A DNA stretch of 15,213 nucleotides from Sedimentisphaerales bacterium (lineage in GTDB: Bacteria > Planctomycetota > Phycisphaerae > Sedimentisphaerales > SM23-30). The notes beneath the pieces are model-generated. The model made no database searches, had not been told where the DNA came from, and was given only the letters and a program-made list of their open reading frames with translations. Positions 6,450 to 14,011 of this stretch are shown here, piece after piece (within the stretch, counting starts at the first letter, position 1; each line of letters begins with the position of its first letter). The stretch lies in NCBI GenBank assembly GCA_030640865.1, contig DAOWIP010000355.1, positions 1 to 15,213 of the forward strand, written 5' to 3'. Position numbers and translations under genes: made by a program.

Positions 6450-9400
6450 TTACGCTACGGCAGTGTCTGTTTCCTGCGGTTCTTCCTCGCCGGCAAAGCG
6501 GACCGAGACCTTCTTGCTCACTCCCTGCTCCTGCATAGTGATACCATAGATCACATCCGCAATGGTCATGGTACGGCGGGAGTGGGTAATCACGATAAAT
6601 TGCGATTCCTTCACAAATTCCTGAATCAACAGATTAAATCGTTCGACATTCGCCTCGTCCAAAGCGGCGTCCACCTCGTCCAACAAACAGAACGGACTCG
6701 GCTTGCTCTTGAAAATCGCCAGAAGCAGCGCAACCGCAGTCATCGTCTTCTCACCACCACTCAAAAGAGAAATACTCTGTAGTTGTTTGCCGGGCGGTCG
6801 AGCGATTATCTCTATGCCGCATTCGAGCACGTCTTCCGGGTCCTCCAGTATAATCTCCGCCCGTCCGCCGCCGAACAGCTTGCGAAACAATTCAGCGAAG
6901 TTGGACCGAATCGCCTCGAAATTCGCCATGAATAACTCGGTACTTTCGCAATTTATCTTCTCGATAAGCTCTTCCAACTGTTGTCTGGCCTGGGTCAGGT
7001 CCTGATACTGACCACTCAGATATTCCAGCCTTTCCTCTAATTCCTCCTGCTCCTTGATCGCGTCGAGATTGATATTGCCCAGCCGATGTATCTTGTTCCG
7101 CAAATCCTCAATCTCGGCCGAGACGGCCTGCCAGTCCATATCCTGATGTTCATAGCTGCTGAACTTCTCGGCGAGGTCCATATCCAACTCTTCCCGGCCC
7201 CGCTCCATAAGATTCTCACAGCGAAGATGGTTCTCATTCAATTTTATCTGCATTTCGTGCAGTTGCTCCTGCCGCTCTTCGCGCTGCTGTTGCAGGCGAT
7301 TGGCCAATTCAACAAGTTGCTCCTTTTCAGCAAACAGTTCATCACGCCGATATTTTTTCTGTCGGCTAATCTCCTGATGTTCCTGGCGGGCCTGGAACAG
7401 TTCCGCGAGTTTGGACTCCGCGATCAGAATCGCCCGTTCGCTTGCTTTATGACTTTCCTGGGCATTGTTCAGATCGGTCTGCAAATTGCCTACCTCATGG
7501 TTACACTGTTGATACTGTGATTTAAGGTTTGTCAGCCGCTCCTGCAATGCCAGTTGTCTCTGCTGTGTCTGGCCCAAAGAAACCTTCAGATCGGTAATCT
7601 GATTGAGAACCTGCTGATCCTTCTCCTCAAGTCGCCGAATATTTTCCTCCAACCCATCGACCCGCTCCTGCCGCTGCTGATTGATCGATTCCAGATCGTC
7701 CAGACTCTGCCGGCTGGATTTCTGCTGGTTGAGCGACTCCTGAATCTGCTCTTCAATGCTCTCAACCTCCGAAGCTATCAACGGCTGCTCCTGTTTAAGC
7801 CGACTGATGTTCTGATCGACCTGTTCCAGTTGGCCGCGGGTTTCTATCTCAACAGTATTCGCCTCATAAATAACAGTACGCAACTCCTGAAGGTTCTTTT
7901 CCAGATGTTGGCCCTGATTGTCATACTGTTGCAGTTGATTCTGAAGCTCGACAATTCGCTCTTCGGTTTCGACAATATCCTCTTTTAATTGTCGCAATTC
8001 GCTCTTCCGGGAGATCAGGCCCGCCGCCCCGCTTAGCGGCCCTAAATGCAATGTGCCGTCCGCTTCCAGAACCTCGCCCGTCAGAGTAACCCAACGGTAT
8101 CCGGCCGGGGCCACCTCAGCCAACCGCAATGCCGCATCAATAGTGTCAACCAAAATCGTCTTGCCGAGCAATCGCCAGGCCAACGACTCACAGTCAGGCG
8201 CGAAACTCACCAGGTCTATCAACCGCCCCTGCACCTGGGGATATTCGGTAAAATCAAAACCGTTCTTAAACGGCCCCAATCGATCGAGACAAATCATTTT
8301 TACCCGCCCCGCCAACTCATCCAGGTTTTCGCTGTCTTCCAGCACCGCCTGGCTACTGGTCGCCACGAGGTGCTGCGACCGCCCGGCCAGCGCCGCCTCC
8401 ACGATCCCCGCGTATTTAACCTCCGCCCGCAGTAACTCCGCCACCATTCCCTTAACGTAATAAAATTTCTCAGGGTCCTGCTGTCTGGCCTGAAGAATCT
8501 GCCGTACACCCTGATCGACGCCTTCCAGTTTGGCCTCCATATCGCTGAGCAGTTGTTGTCGCGACAGCATTCCGCTACGATATTCCTTGGCAGCCGAGAG
8601 ATTCTCACTGCATACAAGTTTATCTTCATTCAATTGCGACAACTGCTGACGCTTACTCTCCAATTGCCCCTGCGAATCCTCCTTCAGGGATGTTATCTCA
8701 CCCAGTTTCTCGTCCAACTGCGCCCGGCGAGTGAGCAAACCCTCCATCTCCTCTTTGATTCTGCCGTAACGGTCGGATAATCGATTTTTTTGTCCGGAAA
8801 GGTTATCTCGCCTCATGTCCAGTGATTTTATCTCATTGTGCAACTGGGCCGTTCGGCGCACAATATCGATCAGGCCGCTCTTCTCATCCTCCATTTGCGC
8901 CCGGTGTTCGTTCAGTTGCAGAATCCGTTTCTGACGCGAGTCCTGATGCTGTTTCAATTGCTCCTGCAATTCGTCAAGCTGTTCCCGTATCGAACCAACG
9001 TCCTTCTGCCCCGCAGTAATTTCCTCCTCCAGCTTGCGGCTTTGCCGACGCAGAGACTGAATTTGTTTCTGATTCCTCTGCAAAAAGCCCTGCAATTCCT
9101 CGCACCGCTGATGCCCCATCTCGATATGGTCTTCCTGGCTGCTGATCCGGCTGGTACACTGAAGGCGTTGATTCTCCAGTTGCCTTATCTCGTCTTCACA
9201 CCCGTCGATTTCGTGGTCCAAAACGCTGAGGCGGCCCTGTGCCTGCTCGATTTGAGCAGTCAGTCCTACCAGTTCATCCTGTAGCTTCTGCCGCTGTTCC
9301 TGCCGACGGCTGCCGTCCTGGCGCAACTGGTGATACTCGGACAAGAACTGATTCATCCGTAACTCACGCAGCCGATCACTATACTTCTGATAGTTCCGGG

Positions 9401-10034
9401 CCTTGCCGGCCTGGTATTTGATCGATCGCAGACGTTTCTCCAACTCCCCGATAATGTCCTGAATCCTCAGCACATTCTGCTCGGTCCGCTCCAGTTTCCG
9501 CAGTGCCTCTTTCTTGCGGGCCTTATACCTGCTTATCCCCGCCGCCTCTTCAAAAACCGCACGCCTGTCGTTCTTCGAAGACTGAAGCAGAATCTCGACC
9601 TTTCCCTGTTCGATTATCGAATAAGAATCGGCCCCGACCCCTGTTCCCATAAACATCTCGCGAATATCCTTCAATCGGCACGACTTGTTATTCAGCAGGT
9701 ATTCGCTTTCTCCGCTACGATAGAGCTTGCGCGTTACACAAACCTCCTCCATATCCGTATTGAGTAATCCCGTGGTATTGGCGAAGAACAGCGAAACCTC
9801 AGCCGTTCCCATACTCTTCCGCGAATTCGAGCCGTTGAATATCACATCAAGCATCTGGCCGCCGCGCAGACTCTTGGCACTCTGCTCACCAAGCACCCAC
9901 CGGACCGCGTCCACAATATTGCTTTTACCACAACCATTGGGTCCGACAACTACGGTAACACCATCACCGAACGCAAACGCGGTCTTATCGGCGAAACTCT
10001 TGAAACCATACAAAACAATTTTCTTCAGTTTCAT
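6450..10034 (-). CDS. smc: Chromosome partition protein SMC
   Basis: SMC dimers form ring complexes that organise and separate chromosomes, normally with ScpA and ScpB (neither is in this window). The length of 1194 residues is typical. The N-terminal head has Walker A GPNGCGKSN (31-39), WVLGEQSAKSLRGG, and IIEQGKVEILL with EEAAGISRYKARK. Two long Gln/Glu/Arg/Leu-rich coiled coils flank a hinge at roughly 510-690, recognisable by KFYYVKGMVAELL and YRWVTLTGEVLEADG. The C-terminal head has the ABC signature LSGGE (1091-1095), Walker B CLLDEVDAALDEAN (1116-1129) and the switch His in ITHSRRTM (1151). All ATPase motifs are intact. GGAGG lies 13 bases before the ATG, a rather long spacing. The FlgI-like gene ends only 22 bp upstream, so the two genes are probably one transcript. 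Confidence 0.97.
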   Translation of the reverse strand: MKLKKIVLYGFKSFADKTAFAFGDGVTVVVGPNGCGKSNIVDAVRWVLGEQSAKSLRGGQMLDVIFNGSNSRKSMGTAEVSLFFANTTGLLNTDMEEVCVTRKLYRSGESEYLLNNKSCRLKDIREMFMGTGVGADSYSIIEQGKVEILLQSSKNDRRAVFEEAAGISRYKARKKEALRKLERTEQNVLRIQDIIGELEKRLRSIKYQAGKARNYQKYSDRLRELRMNQFLSEYHQLRQDGSRRQEQRQKLQDELVGLTAQIEQAQGRLSVLDHEIDGCEDEIRQLENQRLQCTSRISSQEDHIEMGHQRCEELQGFLQRNQKQIQSLRRQSRKLEEEITAGQKDVGSIREQLDELQEQLKQHQDSRQKRILQLNEHRAQMEDEKSGLIDIVRRTAQLHNEIKSLDMRRDNLSGQKNRLSDRYGRIKEEMEGLLTRRAQLDEKLGEITSLKEDSQGQLESKRQQLSQLNEDKLVCSENLSAAKEYRSGMLSRQQLLSDMEAKLEGVDQGVRQILQARQQDPEKFYYVKGMVAELLRAEVKYAGIVEAALAGRSQHLVATSSQAVLEDSENLDELAGRVKMICLDRLGPFKNGFDFTEYPQVQGRLIDLVSFAPDCESLAWRLLGKTILVDTIDAALRLAEVAPAGYRWVTLTGEVLEADGTLHLGPLSGAAGLISRKSELRQLKEDIVETEERIVELQNQLQQYDNQGQHLEKNLQELRTVIYEANTVEIETRGQLEQVDQNISRLKQEQPLIASEVESIEEQIQESLNQQKSSRQSLDDLESINQQRQERVDGLEENIRRLEEKDQQVLNQITDLKVSLGQTQQRQLALQERLTNLKSQYQQCNHEVGNLQTDLNNAQESHKASERAILIAESKLAELFQARQEHQEISRQKKYRRDELFAEKEQLVELANRLQQQREERQEQLHEMQIKLNENHLRCENLMERGREELDMDLAEKFSSYEHQDMDWQAVSAEIEDLRNKIHRLGNINLDAIKEQEELEERLEYLSGQYQDLTQARQQLEELIEKINCESTELFMANFEAIRSNFAELFRKLFGGGRAEIILEDPEDVLECGIEIIARPPGKQLQSISLLSGGEKTMTAVALLLAIFKSKPSPFCLLDEVDAALDEANVERFNLLIQEFVKESQFIVITHSRRTMTIADVIYGITMQEQGVSKKVSVRFAGEEEPQETDTAVA

Positions 10035-10056
10035 ATCTTCTATGTGTCCTCCATGA

Positions 10057-11745
10057 CTATGACTGATATATATCTTCCGGCTTACGCAGTAAAATAAAAC
10101 GCGCGGGAATAACCCGCCTTTCGCAAAGTTGATGAAGAATCCCGATAATCTGGCTGAAAGTCAGCCCGGCTCCGGCTTTTTGTCCCTTATCCTTTGGGTA
10201 CAGTGGCCGAGCCATCGCAAGGATTAAATCTTCCACCGCTCGATAGCTTTGGATTGTAACATAATCTCCCTTACCGGTTTTTCGCGATATGGTCAATTTA
10301 TCGTCCCCGGCTCTGGAGTTAATCGTAACGGTTTTCTCCTGTGTTTCAAAAAACACATTGCGACGACAATAGAGATTTCGCCCGAAGATTATAATACGCG
10401 GTTCCCCTTTGTCTGTCGGCAGGCTGCTGACCGTATCACAAATCGCCCAGATGCAAATAAGGCTTTCGCCGGTCGTGCTGATGGAATCGAGTTGGAATTC
10501 ATAAGGCAGTACGGTGGTTCTGACACGCCGATTTCTGCTATGCCTCAGGCCCGAATAAGCCAGCAGCCGCACCCGTGCATTCGGGCTGTTCAGCAGCCGC
10601 GACAGACATGCGCCACCCCGAACATCGTCAGCCGCCCGTGCAAGAACCCGTATGGCCCGCTCTCGACAAGGATGGTGATCATCCTCGGCCATTTTAATCA
10701 GTGCGTCGATAGCCTTTCTATCCCCCAGTTCCAGGGCCGCTTGTGCCGCGTAGAAGGCCTTTTTGCCTGTTATTACCCGATAGCCTGCCTCAAGGTCTTT
10801 CAGGGCGTTACGTCCGATAGCCTCCCACACCAAGACGATAGCTTCATAGTCGGCCCCTTCCTGGTTGGCCATTTCGCTTAATTCCTTCAGCTTAAGTTCC
10901 TGAAATGCAGCGCTGTCCTGCAGGTAAAGACCCAGTAAGAGCTGTAAAAAATGATGATAACGCTCACGATACAGTTTGGGAACAGTTATGTTGATCACAC
11001 TACGGTTGACGGCATCGGCTACCTTTTTACCATCAGGGGGCCGAAACCGGGCGTTAATCCGTTTTTGTATTTGCTGAGCAATACTGGAGTCGGGGTCTAA
11101 AAGTGCCAATTGTATCTGCCGATCAATACTGGTCCTCCCCCCACCCAGAACCACTGCCCGCCGGGGATCGACCCTTTGTGAGCTATCCGCCGACAGCGAA
11201 AACGGATTGATAAACAACGGCCCGAAGGCAAAAGCACTGGAACGACCCGCTATCAACCGGCCCGAAAGCCCCGGAACAACCTGTTGCAACTCCGTCAGGA
11301 ACAATCTGCCGCCCTGCAATGAAGTAGTTTGTGTGGACCAGGGTATGGAAATATCCACGTCGAAACGCGAGCCTTTAGGCGCCCCAGCCGGCACAGTCCC
11401 GCTCACACCCACTACAGCGGTACTGCGACTGCTGATTATCTGCTCGGCTGACATATTCGCGTATTGCTCAGGTATGAATCCCCTCGACTGGAGCTTTTGG
11501 ATATGTTGGTTCAGATATTCCTTTACGAACGGCGGACACTCGCCGGAACCGGTACCCGGCAACCCCCAAACCAGGGCATGACCCTTCAGCCGTACACTGT
11601 CATATCCCATCAATTCACAAAGGCTGCCGATCGTAACACCCAGGGATTCCGGCGTCTCTGTCGAGACCGGCCGTTCGTGTCGCCCCGGGGCATCACAACC
11701 GTAACCAATTGTCGCTAACAGGATTATTAAAGCATATTTACTCAT
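10057..11745 (-). CDS. FlgI-like (P-ring fold) lipoprotein with HEAT-like repeats
   Basis: The 562-residue protein starts with a hydrophobic stretch ending in IGYGC (Cys17), an atypical lipobox with Tyr at -2. Asp follows the Cys, which in E. coli would keep a lipoprotein in the inner membrane. Residues 35-290 resemble the flagellar P-ring protein FlgI: LKGHALVWGLPGTGSGE (53-69) recalls the G-L-V-x-G-L-x-G-T-G-D block, and PAGAPKGSRFDVDIS with SLQGGRLFLTEL (119-152) recalls the P-x-G-S-x-x-D-V and L-x-G-G-x-L-x-x-T-x-L blocks. Residues about 300-402 look like HEAT-like helical repeats (AQAALELGDRKAIDALIKMAEDD; RERAIRVLARAADD; ARVRLLAYSGLRH). The C-terminal 160 residues are unrecognised. FlgI proper has about 365 residues, and no flagellar gene is near. 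A structural role at the cell envelope is inference only. No clear Shine-Dalgarno precedes the ATG. Confidence 0.7.
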   Translation of the reverse strand: MSKYALIILLATIGYGCDAPGRHERPVSTETPESLGVTIGSLCELMGYDSVRLKGHALVWGLPGTGSGECPPFVKEYLNQHIQKLQSRGFIPEQYANMSAEQIISSRSTAVVGVSGTVPAGAPKGSRFDVDISIPWSTQTTSLQGGRLFLTELQQVVPGLSGRLIAGRSSAFAFGPLFINPFSLSADSSQRVDPRRAVVLGGGRTSIDRQIQLALLDPDSSIAQQIQKRINARFRPPDGKKVADAVNRSVINITVPKLYRERYHHFLQLLLGLYLQDSAAFQELKLKELSEMANQEGADYEAIVLVWEAIGRNALKDLEAGYRVITGKKAFYAAQAALELGDRKAIDALIKMAEDDHHPCRERAIRVLARAADDVRGGACLSRLLNSPNARVRLLAYSGLRHSRNRRVRTTVLPYEFQLDSISTTGESLICIWAICDTVSSLPTDKGEPRIIIFGRNLYCRRNVFFETQEKTVTINSRAGDDKLTISRKTGKGDYVTIQSYRAVEDLILAMARPLYPKDKGQKAGAGLTFSQIIGILHQLCERRVIPARFILLRKPEDIYQS

Positions 11746-11935
11746 TTACGAATTATCGGACTGATACAGCAGGTTCCTTTAATCTTAACAGAATTCGGAT
11801 ATGCGCACCGCGTATGGGCATTCCCGCGATCGAAACCGTAACATATTGTCGTCAGAGTACTTACCCACATACTAACTGGAAAATCCGGTCGCGAGGACTA
11901 TAACCCGCAGGCCAAAGACCAACACTACTGTTTTT
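11746..11935. other. 190-bp gap without a recognised gene
   Basis: I see no tRNA, small ORF with a ribosome binding site, or clean terminator here. A seven-T run on the plus strand (11931-11937) overlaps the aclA stop codon. No sigma70 promoter for the FlgI-like gene stands out, so that gene may be read through from aclBA or use an unrecognised promoter. Confidence 0.5.
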
Positions 11936-14011
11936 TTAGTCTTTCGCCCTGATGAGAATGGCACACTCATTGACTGGGATACGCATATCCATTGGGCTGC
12001 CGTGATCCTGATGGTCCAGGAACTCGCCCGCGGCCCCGGCGGCGCGGCCGACAGCAAAAAGCATAAAAGCGATATCGCTAACCCGCCGTACGGTAATACG
12101 TTTGTCCATAAGCAATCTCCAGCAAACTCCGAGTACTACACAAGCGATAGCACCGTCAAGATTAACGGCCCAGACGTTGCGGGCGATACCAATCTCTTTA
12201 AGCCGATGAGCCAACCTGTGATAGTAGTCCAGAAAGATATTATAGATGCCTTTTTCATCCATAAACGCGGCAAGAACCCGCTCTCTGGGATCATAATTCA
12301 CGGGCTGATTACGGAAAACAGGGTGCCCCAGACAGGGGATGCGAGCATAGTCCGTGCCGGCTTCCTTGGCGGCGTGGCGCTGCTTACTAAACCATTCGGC
12401 CTGCTTGTTGACCATTGCCTGTAAATCCAAGCCGTGTTTAGCGTCGTAGGGATCCGGCAAATCAATACCGCGAAAAACCCGCAGCAGATACTCCACCGCT
12501 CGCCGCCCGTTCCCGCCGTGTACGTCGCCGATACAGGCCAGGGCCGCAATCATGGCGGTATTGGGTGTATTGCCGGCAGAAGTCGAAAGTTTGGCCCCCT
12601 GTGCCGAGATGGTACCGGGACCGTTACTTAGCGAAGCGATAAGGACCTTCTCAAGCATATCCGCCTCGAAATCCCGGACCTGCTCTCCCGTCCAGGTATG
12701 AATAAGCGAACTGACAAAGGAACCGTTCTGCATCTCTTTCTCCAGGGAGCGGCCGTAAATCCGCGTTACTTTTCCATCATTGGAAGAGGCGTGACTGGCG
12801 TTTCTCATGTTCCTTCTGGGAGGATTGGATCCCAATGTCTCATGGCCGAGGTGCTTTATCTGAGAGGCGTAGGGTTTTGGGACAGTCCCACGGTGCAGCA
12901 CCAACTTCGACGGCAGATGTTTGCCCAGTCCCTTATAATCAATAAACCAGGGATTCAGGGTCAGTGGTTTCGATGGTCTGAAATCCCGTTCTATTCCCAA
13001 AGTATCACAGATCAGGGCCGCTGCCGGCGAAAGATGGTGCAGTGTTCGGATACGTATGCCCTTTCGCAGCACATGAGTCAGTTCAGGTGATTTTTTGTAC
13101 TTAGTGTCAGGCTCGAATGGGCCGTTCCCGAAATAATCGTCGAAAAGTTTCATCTTGGCCGCGGCGGTGGTGTCCCTGCCCTCCACAACGGCGCCGGCAT
13201 GGCCGAGGGAAAGGTCCAACTTCTGGAGAATTTCGCCGGTAATGTAGGCGATAATTGGTTTGTCAAACTCGGCCCGGTGCAGCATTTCGACCGCTTCCTT
13301 CTCATAAAGTCCACCCGGCTCGATATACAGGATGATCAGCTTGGTATGCTCGTCACTTTTGGTCAGTTCCAGCAGATTCTTCAGCGGCGTCAGTATCAGC
13401 GTGTCTTTTCCCGTTGAGATACCGTAAGACGTTCCCATACCGGCACTCTGAAGGTAGGAAGCCATAGTGTTAATCATATTGCCGCTGTTGGATATTATCG
13501 CCGCGGAGCCTGGACGAAAACTTTCCGCCGGATCGTCTCCGCCTACAGCCCCCACCCGCACCGTGTCGTGCGTGTTTATCATTCCGAGTGAATTACCGCC
13601 AAGCACGTCGATGTTGGCATGAGAACACATCTGGGCTATCTTGGCGGTAACCTCGATAGAAACGTGCTCGGTGATCACGTAGATCGTTTCGACGGTGTCG
13701 ATACGGTGCTCGACGACTTCCTTGACCTCGGCGTAAACCGCCTGAGGTGGAGAATACACAATAATTTTATTGGGCAGCTTTTCCTTAGGAAGTGAGTTCA
13801 TCAGTTCCCCGGCGTCGGAAAAGACCGGTATGGGATCGCCGCCGGGAACATCGAGAGATTCACCTCCCTTGCCTAAAGCCCATCCGCCAACGATGTTTCC
13901 GCAGTATTTCTGGGAGGCAACGGTAACGGCACTGGCTTCTCTGCCGGTAATATTGGAAACGGCCACTCGGTCACCGGCCTTCAAAAGATCACACAGTTTC
14001 GCGGCTCTCAT
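11936..14011 (-). CDS. aclA: ATP-citrate lyase-like large (alpha) subunit with altered active site
   Basis: ATP-citrate lyase cleaves citrate with CoA and ATP into acetyl-CoA and oxaloacetate. The N-terminal part (1-300) is a succinyl-CoA-synthetase-alpha-like CoA-binding unit, and its phosphohistidine loop is intact (GHAGAVVEGRD, His271; compare His760 of human ACLY). The C-terminal part (about 440-691) is a citrate-synthase-like lyase with GDVHGGN (495-501), GHPVFRNQ (562-569, His563, compare ACLY His975) and NLDG (617-620, Asp619, compare ACLY Asp1026). The first catalytic His (in human DHGPA, His900) is Asn463 here (SNGPG). Residues about 300-440 form a long, poorly recognisable linker. 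At 691 residues it is longer than Chlorobium AclA (about 610). The start has AGGAG seven bases upstream (14019-14023) and overlaps the aclB stop by 4 bp. Confidence 0.82.
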   Translation of the reverse strand: MRAAKLCDLLKAGDRVAVSNITGREASAVTVASQKYCGNIVGGWALGKGGESLDVPGGDPIPVFSDAGELMNSLPKEKLPNKIIVYSPPQAVYAEVKEVVEHRIDTVETIYVITEHVSIEVTAKIAQMCSHANIDVLGGNSLGMINTHDTVRVGAVGGDDPAESFRPGSAAIISNSGNMINTMASYLQSAGMGTSYGISTGKDTLILTPLKNLLELTKSDEHTKLIILYIEPGGLYEKEAVEMLHRAEFDKPIIAYITGEILQKLDLSLGHAGAVVEGRDTTAAAKMKLFDDYFGNGPFEPDTKYKKSPELTHVLRKGIRIRTLHHLSPAAALICDTLGIERDFRPSKPLTLNPWFIDYKGLGKHLPSKLVLHRGTVPKPYASQIKHLGHETLGSNPPRRNMRNASHASSNDGKVTRIYGRSLEKEMQNGSFVSSLIHTWTGEQVRDFEADMLEKVLIASLSNGPGTISAQGAKLSTSAGNTPNTAMIAALACIGDVHGGNGRRAVEYLLRVFRGIDLPDPYDAKHGLDLQAMVNKQAEWFSKQRHAAKEAGTDYARIPCLGHPVFRNQPVNYDPRERVLAAFMDEKGIYNIFLDYYHRLAHRLKEIGIARNVWAVNLDGAIACVVLGVCWRLLMDKRITVRRVSDIAFMLFAVGRAAGAAGEFLDHQDHGSPMDMRIPVNECAILIRAKD

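Noticed and set aside
10249..10881. 210-codon open frame on the plus strand inside the FlgI-like gene
   Set aside because: It is antisense to a better-supported gene and shows no family signature. Other long antisense frames over smc and aclA were dropped for the same reason.
10057..11745. True flagellar P-ring protein FlgI
   Set aside because: It is about 200 residues too long, has a lipoprotein signal and HEAT-like repeats, and no flagellar neighbours are present.
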